Part shown: positions 1-8,244 of the stretch, one piece after another
How the letters are laid out: the number at the start of each line of letters is the position of its first letter
Position numbering within the stretch: position 1 is the stretch's first letter
Assembly: GCA_964551735.1 (NCBI GenBank)
Contig: CAZKEF010000007.1
Coordinates: forward strand, 1-64,000
DNA: 64,000 nucleotides
Direction of reading: 5' to 3'
Origin: DAOUAT01 sp964551735
Lineage (GTDB): Bacteria; Chloroflexota; Anaerolineae; CG2-30-64-16
Position numbers and translations under genes: made by a program
The notes under the pieces: generated by a model
What the model saw: the letters and a program-made list of their open reading frames with translations, nothing else
What the model was told of the DNA's origin: nothing
Databases searched by the model: none

Positions 1-59
1 AAGAGGTCGCCTACCTGGAAGAGCCGTATGTACCGCATCGCATCGTCGGGCATCAGTGA
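1..59 (+). CDS. C-terminal tail of a truncated upstream gene
   Basis: The window opens inside a reading frame whose last 18 codons end at a TGA at 57-59. The residues read EVAYLEEPYVPHRIVGHQ, which has the look of a real protein end. The ending resembles the C terminus of some aldo/keto reductases (LEEPYxPHxxxGH), but that is recollection of family style, not a search. The rest of the gene lies outside the window. Confidence 0.4.
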   Translation, partial: EVAYLEEPYVPHRIVGHQ

Positions 60-91
60 GTGGAAAGGGAAAGGGCTGCCACAAAAATGAG

Positions 92-120
92 TTGCCACCC
101 TGCGCCGGATATGCTAGAAT
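92..120 (+). promoter_or_regulatory. Sigma70-type promoter
   Basis: TTGCCA at 92-97 and TAGAAT at 115-120 are separated by 17 bases, the ideal spacing. The promoter points toward the antitoxin-like remnant and the restriction genes. About 180 bases between it and the next recognisable frame hold no gene I can support. Confidence 0.45.
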
Positions 121-302
121 GACCGGCGTCAACGCGAACGAAATATCAGATATCGGGCGGTTACACCAGCATAATGATAATCCCAATCGCTCCGTCGTGT
201 ACATCCAGGTCGGACGGCTTGCGCCGGTCAGATCGCGCCTGCGGGATTTACGCGTCATGACACACGCCCCCAGTGCGGCAATCTAGCCGCACCAAGAGTT
301 CT

Positions 303-499
303 ATGCCGAAGCAGAAGAATCCAGAAGATTACGAATTGCGCGACGAGTACGACCTTGCCAGGATGACCGTTGTGGCTCGAGGACGCTGCGCGCCGGACCG
401 CAGGATGGGCAAGAACAGCAAATTCAACCGGACGCGGCATCGGCGACGATGCTGGCGGCGCTAAAGGGAATTGACAAGCTGGTCGGCGCACCACACTGA
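303..499 (+). pseudogene. Remnant of an antitoxin-like small protein
   Basis: From ATG 303 the frame reads MPKQKNPEDYELRDEYDLAR followed by MTVVARGR.APDRRMGKN. This is the start typical of small antitoxin-like proteins (DYELRDEYDxxxMTxxxRGRYAPERRxGKN) usually found next to a toxin gene. After GKN the expected hydrophobic continuation is missing; the frame runs into basic residues and stops at 464. Another frame stays open to the TGA at 497-499 and reads QPDAASATMLAALKGIDKLV near its end. I read this as a decayed or rearranged gene. No toxin partner is visible. Family recall, not a search. Confidence 0.4.
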
Positions 500-548
500 A
501 CTCTCACTCAGACCGATGATCAAACGGATCACTTCGCCAGGAGGATCC

Positions 549-2186
549 ATGTCTATTCCATCACACAAGTCTCTGTTTCAGCCCACGTTCAGCGCCTTAC
601 ATAGGTTAGGAGGCGCTGCCTCCATCGCCGACATTGAACGGGAAGTAGCCTCCGAGCTGAAACTCGATCCAGAGACCGCCAGACTTCCTCATCCTGGCTC
701 TAACCACACTGAAATCCAGTATCGTCTCAACTGGGCGCGCACCTACCTCAAACATGCAGGGCTAATTGACAATCCCGCCCGGGGGACTTGGGTTCTAACT
801 GAAAAAGGAAGGCAACAGCCTGAGATTGATGCAGATGCCCTGGATGCATCTGTGCGCGCCGAGCTACGACAAAGGTGCAAGTCAGAGCCGGTTGACCCCG
901 ACATAGATGATGAAACTCCAGACACAGGCAAACATGCCTCTGTCCACGATCACCCAAATAACGCCTTGAGCACTCCTGCGGCCGATAGCGTTGCATCTGT
1001 CAGGTCTTTGACCCCGCACTTGCCCGGTTACCAAAGCGCACGCCACTTTCTACGCATCCTTGATGGCATGCAGTACGCGATCTATCGGGATATGGTTGAC
1101 ACCATTTGGTCTCAGCGTGGCACCCCCCAGGAAACGACCGACTGGGCCAATCCCGAAACCTGGATTCCCGAACGGCTTATCGGCGATCAACAAGCGTTAG
1201 CTCTGCGCTTCTGGCGCGAATCCAAAGGCAAGGTCAACCCCCGTCATCTCAGGGGCGCCTGGTATCTGGCTACCAAGCACGACCTGCTTAAGCGCGACAG
1301 CGACGATCTGCTTCGCATCACCGAGCGAGGACAGGCCTTCATCACGCAGCCAAACGGACCGGAAGAGGTCAAGATAGACGATTACGAAGGCCTTTTCATT
1401 GTGTTACGGCTGGTTGCTGATAAAGGACCTGGATGGCGGGGCGAATTTCTGCCCGAATTCTCGGACTTCTGTCGCACCCACACAGCAGCCCGCAGCGTTG
1501 AAGTGATCAAAAACTACCTCTATGCCCGGCTACAAAACCTGATTGAACGAGGATTGATCCAACGTCGCGGCCTCAGCTACGAAATCACAAGCCAGGGCCT
1601 CAGCTATCTCGACGCTCAAGCCCAGATTTATCCCGAATCAGCAACCCCGAGCCGGCGTCAGTCGGATATTCGCAAGCTGGCGCAAGAATTGCGGATGGAA
1701 GCCAGGCAGAAACTGGCCGACTACCTGTCAACTATGAACCCCTTCAAGTTCGAAGAATTGATCAAGCTTCTCCTGGAGGAGATGGGCTACGACAACGTTG
1801 AGACAACGTCGCCTACTAACGACAAAGGTGTTGATGTGGTAGCCAACATCGAATTGGGTATCAGTTCCGTGCGCGAGGTGATTCAGGCGAAACGCCACCG
1901 AGGAAATATCAATCGAACTGTGTTGGACGCGCTTAGAGGCTCACTACATAGGTTTGGCGCTGTACGAGGCACTGTCATTACCACCGGACGCTTCTCGAAA
2001 GGCACTCAAGAGGCAGCCTTCGAGCGCGGCGCGGCGCCTATAACACTGATAGATGGCGAAAAGCTGCTTGACCTGCTCATGGAGCGCCAGATCGGTGTCG
2101 TAAAAAAAACGGTGGAATACTTCGATTTTGATTCTGCAAAACTGGCGCAGTTCAGCACTGATCAGGTCACAGCGGTCGAAGAGTGA
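549..2186 (+). CDS. Mrr-like restriction endonuclease
   Basis: A 545-residue protein. The start is ATG 549, preceded by AGGAGG at 539-544; an upstream in-frame ATG has no such site. Residues ~1-100 look like the Mrr N-terminal winged helix, with a second wHTH-like region near 130-330. The C-terminal ~400-510 is an Mrr-type PD-(D/E)xK nuclease: FEELIKLLLEEMGY, then D429 in DKGVDVV, and Q446-A447-K448 in the QAK catalytic signature. Mrr-family enzymes cut DNA, often modified DNA, in the cytoplasm. The stop overlaps the next start as TGATG, so the two genes are probably co-translated. Base composition is clearly less GC-rich than the downstream gene, which hints at separate origins. It could act independently as a modification-dependent nuclease. 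Confidence 0.8.
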   Translation: MSIPSHKSLFQPTFSALHRLGGAASIADIEREVASELKLDPETARLPHPGSNHTEIQYRLNWARTYLKHAGLIDNPARGTWVLTEKGRQQPEIDADALDASVRAELRQRCKSEPVDPDIDDETPDTGKHASVHDHPNNALSTPAADSVASVRSLTPHLPGYQSARHFLRILDGMQYAIYRDMVDTIWSQRGTPQETTDWANPETWIPERLIGDQQALALRFWRESKGKVNPRHLRGAWYLATKHDLLKRDSDDLLRITERGQAFITQPNGPEEVKIDDYEGLFIVLRLVADKGPGWRGEFLPEFSDFCRTHTAARSVEVIKNYLYARLQNLIERGLIQRRGLSYEITSQGLSYLDAQAQIYPESATPSRRQSDIRKLAQELRMEARQKLADYLSTMNPFKFEELIKLLLEEMGYDNVETTSPTNDKGVDVVANIELGISSVREVIQAKRHRGNINRTVLDALRGSLHRFGAVRGTVITTGRFSKGTQEAAFERGAAPITLIDGEKLLDLLMERQIGVVKKTVEYFDFDSAKLAQFSTDQVTAVEE

Positions 2187-5100
2187 TGCACGCTGCGGCT
2201 TCCATGACCGACCCCATCCCACCCTTCATCGCCCGCTGGGCCGCGTCCGGCGCGGCGGAACGCGCCAACTACCAGCTCTTTCTGACCGAGCTGTGCGACG
2301 CGCTGGAACTGCCGCGCCCCGACCCGGCGACCGCCGACGAGGCAGCCAACGCCTACGTCTTCGATAAGGCGGTCCCGCTGCCCCACGGCACGATCGGCTT
2401 CATGGACCTTTATCGCCGCGGGTGTTTCGTGCTGGAGGCCAAGCAGGGCAGCGACCCGCGCCAGGGAAGCCAACTTTCCGAAAAAGTTGGCTTCCCTCCC
2501 CTATCGGCCGAGGCGGAGCGCCGGCTGCGGGCGCGCAAGCGCGGCACGGCCGTGCGCGGCACCGCGGCGTGGGACACGGCAATGGAGCGCGCCAAGGAGC
2601 AGGCGCAAGGCTACGCGCGCAACCTGCCGCCGGACGAGGTGCGCGGGGGCCGGCCGCCCTTCCTGGTGATCGTGGACGTGGGCCAGTCCATCGCGCTCTA
2701 CACCGAGTTCAGCCGCACCGGCGGCAACTACATCCCCTTCCCCGACCCGCGGCGCTACCGCATCGGCCTGGCCGAGCTGGCAGACCCCGCCGTGCGCGAG
2801 CTGCTGCGCCAGGTCTGGCTGGACCCCATGGGCCTGGACCCCGCCCGGCGCACCGCCCGGGTGACGCGGGAGATCGCGGGCCGGCTGGCGCGGCTGGCGC
2901 AATCGCTGGAAGGAGCGGGCCACGGGGCCGAGGCGGTGGCCGGTTTCCTGATGCGCTGCCTGTTCACCATGTTCGCCGAAGACGTGGGCCTGCTGCCCCG
3001 CGGCGCGTTCAGCCAGCTCCTGGCCGATGCGCGGCGCAACGTCGCCAGCTTCCCGCCTCTGGTGGCGGAGCTGTGGCGCACCATGGCCACCGGCGGCTTC
3101 TCGGTGGCGCTGCGCGTGCCCGTGCCCCATTTCAACGGCGGCCTGTTCGAGGACGGCGCCGCGCTGCCGCTGAACGCGGATCAGCTCCAACTGCTGATCG
3201 AGGCCGCGGGGGCCGACTGGCGCGACGTGGAGCCGGCCATCTTCGGCACGCTGCTGATGCGCGCGCTGGACCCGGTCGAGCGGCACAACCTGGGCGCGCA
3301 CTTCACCCCGCGCGCCTACGTGGAGCGGCTGGTGCTGCCCACGATCATCGAGCCGCTGCGGGCCGAGTGGGACGCGGCCAAGGCCGCCGCGCTGCTGCTG
3401 GCCGAAGGGGGCCGCACGGCCGAGGCGCTGGCCGAGGTGGAGGCGTTCCAGCGCCGGCTGGCGAGCGTCCGCATCCTGGATCCGGCCGCGGGGTCGGGCA
3501 ACTTTCTTTATGTCACCCTGGAACATCTCAAGCGGCTGGAGGGCGAGGCGCTGGAGGTGCGCCGCGCGCTCGGCGGCGAGCAGATGTTGCTGGAGCTGCA
3601 AGGGCTGATGGTGCGGCCGGAGCAGTTCCACGGCCTGGAGGTGAACCCCTGGGCCGCGGCCATCGCGGAGCTGGTGCTCTGGATCGGCTTCCTGCAGTGG
3701 CACCTGCGCACGCGCGGGGACGCGACCGGCCTGCCCGAGCCGATCCTGCGCAACCTGCACAACATCGAATGCCGCGACGCAGTGCTGGCGTGGGACGCGG
3801 TCGAGCCGCTGCTGGACGCCGCGGGCCGGCCCATCACCCGGTGGGACGGCCGCACGCTGAAGCCCCACCCCGTCACCGGCGAGCCCGTGCCCGACGAGAC
3901 GGCCCGTGTGCCCGCGCACCGCTACATCAACCCGCGGCCCGCGACCTGGCCCGAGGCCGACTTCATCGTGGGCAACCCACCCTTCATCGGCACGGCGCGG
4001 ATGCGGGAGGCGCTGGGCGACGGCTACGCGGAGGCGGTGCGTCGCGCATATCGCAATGTGCCCGACTCGGCCGATTACGTGATGTTCTGGTGGGATAAAG
4101 CGGCCGAGTTGGTGGCCGCAGGCCGCGCCCGGCGCTTCGGCCTGATCACCACCAACAGCCTGCGCCAGACCTTCAACCGGCGGGTGTTGGAGCATCACCT
4201 AGCAGCCACACCCTCTGTAGGGGCGCCCCTCGCGGGCGCCCAGGGGCAGGTGCGAGACGGGCAGGTGCGAGACGGGCAGGTGCGAGACGGGCAGGTGCGA
4301 GACCTGCCCCTACACCTTGCGTTCGCCATCCCCGACCACCCGTGGGTGGACAGCGCGGAGGGCGCAGCCGTGCGCATCGCCATGACCGTGGCCGCGGCCG
4401 GCGCGGGATCGGGCGTGTTGCAGCAGGTGGTGTCCGAGCGGCCAGGGGACGACGGGACGGCGGACGTGACGCTGGCCGAGCGGCGGGGGGAGATCCTGGC
4501 GGACCTGACCATCGGCGCCAACATCGCAGGTGCACAGCCCTTGCAGGCCAATGCCGGGATCTGCGGTCGCGGTGTACAGCTATTCGGCTCCGGCTTCATC
4601 GTAACACCAGACGAAGCGCAATCTCTCGGACTGGGGACTGTTCCAGGTCTTGAAAACCATATTCGCCCTTACCGCAACGGCCGCGACCTGACCGCCATCC
4701 CGCGGGACGTCATGGTGATTGACCTGTTCGGCCTGACCGCCGAAGAAGTCCGGTCACGTTTTCCCGCGGTGTATCAGTGGGTTTACGAGCGGGTCAAACC
4801 GGAGCGGGATCAAAACAATCGCGCCAGCTACCGCAACAACTGGTGGATTCACGGCGAGCCGCGCGCCGCCTTGCGCCCAGCCCTGGCCGGGCTGCCGCGC
4901 TACATCGCCACGGTCGAAACCTCGCGCCGCCGCTTCTTTATCTTTCTCGATGCCGCGATCCTGCCCGATAACAAGCTCATCAACATCGCGTTAGATGACG
5001 CCTACTTCCTCGGCGTGCTCTCCAGCCGCATTCACCTCACCTGGGCGCTGGCGGCCGGAAGCTGGCTCGGCGTGGGTAACGACCCCGTCTACGTGAAAAC

Positions 5101-5845
5101 TGCCTGCTTCGAGAAATTCCCCTTCCCCGCCGCCACCGAGGCCCAGCAGGCCCGCATCCGCGGCCTGGCCGAGGAGCTCGACAGCCACCGCAAGCGCCAG
5201 CAGGCGCTCCACCCGAAACTGACCCTCACCGACATGTACAACGTCCTGGGCAAGCTCCGCGCCGGCGAGCCATTGACCGCCAAAGAGAAGGCGACCCACG
5301 AGCAAGGACTGGTCAGCGTGCTGCGCCAGCTCCACGACGAGCTCGACGCCGCGGTCGCCACCGCCTACGGCTGGCCCCCCGCCCTGCCCGACGACGACAT
5401 CCTCGCCCGCCTGGTCGCGCTCAACGCAGAGCGCGCCGCCGAAGAAGCCGCCGGCCACATCCGCTGGCTCCGCCCCACCTACCAGGCGCCGACGAATGAC
5501 GAATTGCGAATGGCGAATGACGAATCTCGAATCATCGCAACGGATCACGCAGCACGCATCACGGATCACGCACCACGCACCACGGATCACGCCACCATTC
5601 GCGAAGACGCCCCCGTCTACGAAACCACCCCCGCCGCCAACCTCCTCCCCTGGCCCGCCCGCATGGCCGAGCAGGCCCAGGCCGTCCGCGCCGCGCTGGC
5701 CGCGCGCCCCGGCCCCGCCACGGCCGCGCAGGTCGCCGCCGCCTTCGCCGCCGCGCCGGTCGAACGGGTGAGCGAGCTGCTGGAGACGCTGGTCACGCTG
5801 GGGCAGGCGCGCGGGGTTGGGGCGGGGTGGTACGCGGCCGGGTAG
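2186..5845 (+). CDS. MmeI-like (type IIL/IIG) restriction-methylation protein
   Basis: A 1219-residue protein from ATG 2186, coupled to the Mrr gene (GTG 2183 and ATG 2204 are alternatives). MmeI-family enzymes methylate adenine in one strand of their site and cut about 20 bases away, using one polypeptide. N terminus: D74, nine residues, then E84-A-K86, exactly the D-X9-E-X-K nuclease spacing of MmeI. Methyltransferase motif I is D432-PAAGSGNF and motif IV is N597-PPF; the target-recognition part follows (about 680-1000). It is ~300 residues longer than MmeI (919), partly because three repeat elements are inserted in frame at 2463-2497, 4217-4313 and 5491-5590. A stand-alone class I methyltransferase such as PglX is less likely because the D-X9-EXK is intact. 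G+C is very high. Confidence 0.8.
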   Translation: MHAAASMTDPIPPFIARWAASGAAERANYQLFLTELCDALELPRPDPATADEAANAYVFDKAVPLPHGTIGFMDLYRRGCFVLEAKQGSDPRQGSQLSEKVGFPPLSAEAERRLRARKRGTAVRGTAAWDTAMERAKEQAQGYARNLPPDEVRGGRPPFLVIVDVGQSIALYTEFSRTGGNYIPFPDPRRYRIGLAELADPAVRELLRQVWLDPMGLDPARRTARVTREIAGRLARLAQSLEGAGHGAEAVAGFLMRCLFTMFAEDVGLLPRGAFSQLLADARRNVASFPPLVAELWRTMATGGFSVALRVPVPHFNGGLFEDGAALPLNADQLQLLIEAAGADWRDVEPAIFGTLLMRALDPVERHNLGAHFTPRAYVERLVLPTIIEPLRAEWDAAKAAALLLAEGGRTAEALAEVEAFQRRLASVRILDPAAGSGNFLYVTLEHLKRLEGEALEVRRALGGEQMLLELQGLMVRPEQFHGLEVNPWAAAIAELVLWIGFLQWHLRTRGDATGLPEPILRNLHNIECRDAVLAWDAVEPLLDAAGRPITRWDGRTLKPHPVTGEPVPDETARVPAHRYINPRPATWPEADFIVGNPPFIGTARMREALGDGYAEAVRRAYRNVPDSADYVMFWWDKAAELVAAGRARRFGLITTNSLRQTFNRRVLEHHLAATPSVGAPLAGAQGQVRDGQVRDGQVRDGQVRDLPLHLAFAIPDHPWVDSAEGAAVRIAMTVAAAGAGSGVLQQVVSERPGDDGTADVTLAERRGEILADLTIGANIAGAQPLQANAGICGRGVQLFGSGFIVTPDEAQSLGLGTVPGLENHIRPYRNGRDLTAIPRDVMVIDLFGLTAEEVRSRFPAVYQWVYERVKPERDQNNRASYRNNWWIHGEPRAALRPALAGLPRYIATVETSRRRFFIFLDAAILPDNKLINIALDDAYFLGVLSSRIHLTWALAAGSWLGVGNDPVYVKTACFEKFPFPAATEAQQARIRGLAEELDSHRKRQQALHPKLTLTDMYNVLGKLRAGEPLTAKEKATHEQGLVSVLRQLHDELDAAVATAYGWPPALPDDDILARLVALNAERAAEEAAGHIRWLRPTYQAPTNDELRMANDESRIIATDHAARITDHAPRTTDHATIREDAPVYETTPAANLLPWPARMAEQAQAVRAALAARPGPATAAQVAAAFAAAPVERVSELLETLVTLGQARGVGAGWYAAG
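2463..2497. repeat. Palindromic hairpin inserted in the MmeI-like gene
   Basis: Perfect 15-base arms (2463-2477 and 2483-2497) with a 5-base loop lie just after the nuclease motif of the MmeI-like gene, encoding QGSQLSEKVGFPP. The core GAAGCCAA resembles the palindrome upstream of glnS at 26961-27005. This looks like an in-frame inserted repetitive element. Confidence 0.6.
4217..4313. repeat. GTAGGGGC-bounded element with four 15-base tandem units
   Basis: The segment starts GTAGGGGC (4217) and ends GCCCCTAC (4313), so its ends are inverted. Inside are four identical 15-base units (GGGCAGGTGCGAGAC) at 4244-4303. They keep the frame and encode (GQVRD)4. The insert falls between the methyltransferase core and the presumed target-recognition region of the MmeI-like protein. 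A shorter element with similar ends is at 31478-31519. Confidence 0.75.
5491..5590. repeat. Two adjacent 7-base tandem arrays inside the MmeI-like gene
   Basis: From 5491 to 5532 there are six heptamers of the form NNCGAAT, mostly GACGAAT. From 5542 to 5590 there are seven heptamers of the form GNANCAC (GGATCAC, GCAGCAC, GCATCAC, GCACCAC). Both are in frame and give a polar, low-complexity stretch containing TDHAARITDHAPRTTDHA, which interrupts the C-terminal region of the protein. Confidence 0.8.
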
Positions 5846-5877
5846 CCGCAAAAAAGAAAAAAGGGGAAAAAACGCGC

Positions 5878-5906
5878 TTGACAACGATCCCCAAAACTGC
5901 TAGGAT
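5878..5906 (+). promoter_or_regulatory. Strong sigma70-type promoter
   Basis: A perfect TTGACA at 5878-5883 and TAGGAT at 5901-5906 are 17 bases apart, 58 bases before the ATG at 5964. It should drive the operon of unknown proteins 5964-9252 independently of the restriction genes. Confidence 0.7.
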
Positions 5907-5963
5907 TGTGCTGTATTTGTCTGGTGACCCGCATCTATTCGCCCGCCCAGAAAGAGGTGCGCT

Positions 5964-7592
5964 ATGCCGGCAGGCTTGCCCGTCCTTTCCTCGCTCACCG
6001 AATTCATTACCGGCACGTTCAATGACCAGTTCAAGAAGCTGATCCAGCCCGCGCCCCTGGTGGCCGCATCCATCTTCGCCGCGCTGCAATTCGTCGTGCT
6101 CTATCCGCCCCTCGCCGAGCGTTATCCCGCCCTGGCTGAGCAGTGCGCAGCGCTGCCGGCCGCCTGGCAGGCGGTCCTGGTCGCCCTGCTGATCCTCTCC
6201 CTCGGTTATCTGTTGGGCAGCTTGGCCGACCTTTTCCTCAACATCGTTTCCGGCGCCGCGCTGAGCGACTCGCCCCTGGTGGGCCGGGCGTTGCTGGCGC
6301 TGCAGCGGAAGCGCTTTGCAGATGCGCAGAAGAAGGGCAACAGCGACGATTCTGTGGTCGCGGCGCGCGCCTTGCGCCGACTCGCCTATCACTTTCCGCG
6401 CGAGAAGGCGAACCTGGCGCCCACCCGGCTGGGCAACGTGCTGGCCGGCGTGGGCGATTACACCTGGCATCAATACGGCGCGGCGTTGAGCGTGATCTGG
6501 CCCACGATGGACCTGACGCTGAAGGAGAAGAACGACACGCTCCGCGGCCAGTTGGACGACAACCGCACCGCGCTGACCTTCCTCGCCACGGTGAGCGTGC
6601 TGCTGGCGGTGGTCGCGACCGAGGTCGCCCTCCTCTACGTGGCGCTGGGTCAGCCCTGGCCGGCGCTGTGGGCGATCCCGTTGGCGGCCGTCGCTTACCT
6701 GGTCTACGCCGCGGGGGTGCAGAAAGCCGAGGCCTGGAGCGCGGGCGTGCGCACGGCGTTCGACCTTCACCTGGAAGACGTGGGGGCGAAAATGGGGCTG
6801 CGCGCCCTGAGCGGCCCCACGGCAGAGAAAAACCGCAAGGAGCGTTGGGAACAGGTCTCCCGCTGGCTGACCTACGGCGCCGTCGCGCTCGACCCGGCAC
6901 ATTGGGAACTCGAGACCCAAAAGCACGACTGGTACGCGCCCCCGGCCGGGACGCCGCCGGTCACCGTGCAGCACCCGCCCACCGTCTCGGTGCAGCAGTG
7001 GGGGCAGGCCCGATGCGGGGCGGCGCAACTGAGCGGCACGGACTGGGTTTTCGGACTTGTCGCCGACTACATCTTCGTGGTCAGCCACGCCGCAGCGGGA
7101 CGCTTTGCCCCGCACGCCCGCAACGTCACCTTACTGGTTACCGATCCGGCGCTCGATCCGGTGCCGCTGGCAGTCCCGGGAACGGTGGCGGGTGTGCTGG
7201 GCACACCAACGCCGGTCTCGGTCACCGGCGAGCGGCTGGATGGCGCGGCGCCGGCCCTCAAATGGGCCGTGGGCGACATCGCACCGGGCGGCTCCGCCAC
7301 CTTGCGCTACCAGATCCATCACGCCGAGGTGAAGGTCAGCGTGAATGCTCCCTTTGTGCTCCTCTCCCTGGAAGAGGACGAGCGAGGCGCGGTGTCACTG
7401 CGGATCCGCAACGAAGGCGCCAGCGCGGCCGCGTGCGTTGTCACCGTGGAGACCCCCCGGGATCTCGCACCACCATCCAGCCTCAACTACGGTGCGGGTC
7501 TGGCGGCCGAGCCTGTGCCACCCGCATCCTGGGAAACAGAGATGATTGCTGGGCGCAGCGAATTCGAGGCCTCATTCCGGCGCAAGCCATAG
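5964..7592 (+). CDS. Membrane protein of unknown function
   Basis: A 542-residue protein that I do not recognise. ATG 5964 follows GAAAGAGGTG. Hydrophobic segments lie near residues 30-52 and 65-90, and again as a pair near 205-255 (FLATVSVLLAVVATEVALLY then WAIPLAAVAYLVYAAGV), so about four membrane spans. Between the two pairs is a charged, soluble loop of about 110 residues. The last ~200 residues are soluble and Pro/Val-rich, with the alternating pattern of an Ig-like or repeat-adhesion fold (GGSATLRYQI; RIRNEGASAAACVVTVETP). It is the first gene after the promoter at 5878 and is probably co-transcribed with the next three genes. No catalytic motif is visible. Confidence 0.75.
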   Translation: MPAGLPVLSSLTEFITGTFNDQFKKLIQPAPLVAASIFAALQFVVLYPPLAERYPALAEQCAALPAAWQAVLVALLILSLGYLLGSLADLFLNIVSGAALSDSPLVGRALLALQRKRFADAQKKGNSDDSVVAARALRRLAYHFPREKANLAPTRLGNVLAGVGDYTWHQYGAALSVIWPTMDLTLKEKNDTLRGQLDDNRTALTFLATVSVLLAVVATEVALLYVALGQPWPALWAIPLAAVAYLVYAAGVQKAEAWSAGVRTAFDLHLEDVGAKMGLRALSGPTAEKNRKERWEQVSRWLTYGAVALDPAHWELETQKHDWYAPPAGTPPVTVQHPPTVSVQQWGQARCGAAQLSGTDWVFGLVADYIFVVSHAAAGRFAPHARNVTLLVTDPALDPVPLAVPGTVAGVLGTPTPVSVTGERLDGAAPALKWAVGDIAPGGSATLRYQIHHAEVKVSVNAPFVLLSLEEDERGAVSLRIRNEGASAAACVVTVETPRDLAPPSSLNYGAGLAAEPVPPASWETEMIAGRSEFEASFRRKP

Positions 7593-7609
7593 CAGTGTGG
7601 AGGTGCTTC

Positions 7610-8206
7610 ATGGATGCCAAAAGCATTGCAGAAATGATCAAGGAAGCTGCCGCCCGACCGTTGCCGCCGGGCAGGTTTTTGCCGGTGTACCGAGGACGTC
7701 AGCCAGACAGCTTACGGCTCGATCTACGCCCTTTGGGGCCATGCCGCGATCTGGAGCCGCTGCCGGGCAGCAGCATCAACCGGCCGCCGGGAGAGCCGGC
7801 CGTGCCCTTCGATAAACCACAGCACTGCGGGGGCAGCCTGTCCGCAGACTTGCTCGGCGATTTCATCCAACAGTCCCAACTCAAAGAAAAGGCCGGCCTG
7901 CTCTTAACCGCGGCGGACCACAACAACCTGGCCTGTGCCCTCATCTGGCTGGACGACAAGTGGGCCCCGGCGCGCGAGCACCTCGACAAAGGCCTGAAGC
8001 TGGCCAACGATGCCGAGGCCAAAGTCATCGCGGCGAACCGGAAAAAGATCCCTGCGCAACCGAAGAAACCGCCGCTGGAGATCAAGCCGTTCCGCGATCT
8101 GCGGGTGCCAACGCTCAAGGAGGAGACCATCCGGCAGATCGAAGACACCCTGTGGCCGCAAGGCGCGACGCCAGGCGCCGTCGGGAAGGCGCTCGACCTG
8201 GAATAA
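7610..8206 (+). CDS. Small soluble protein with a TPR-like segment
   Basis: A 198-residue protein, start ATG 7610 preceded by GGAGGT at 7599, 17 bases after the previous stop. No family is recognised. The first ~80 residues are Pro-rich and low in secondary structure. Residues ~85-135 (LLLTAADHNNLACALIWL, then REHLDKGLKLANDAEAKVIAANR) resemble one to two TPR helices, a common protein-interaction fold. A Pro/Lys-rich stretch follows. Lacking a signal peptide or membrane span, it is probably cytoplasmic and may bind a partner made by the same operon. Confidence 0.65.
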   Translation: MDAKSIAEMIKEAAARPLPPGRFLPVYRGRQPDSLRLDLRPLGPCRDLEPLPGSSINRPPGEPAVPFDKPQHCGGSLSADLLGDFIQQSQLKEKAGLLLTAADHNNLACALIWLDDKWAPAREHLDKGLKLANDAEAKVIAANRKKIPAQPKKPPLEIKPFRDLRVPTLKEETIRQIEDTLWPQGATPGAVGKALDLE

Positions 8207-8244
8207 ACCACGCTTTGTAGGGTGCGACACGGAAGGAGGCCCGC

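Noticed and set aside
4244..4303. Four identical 15-base repeats resembling a CRISPR array
   Set aside because: There are no spacers between units, the unit is too short, and the array is translated in frame inside a restriction gene.
2186..5845. PglX/BREX methyltransferase
   Set aside because: D74-X9-E84-X-K86 nuclease spacing matches MmeI, and no BREX partner genes are nearby.
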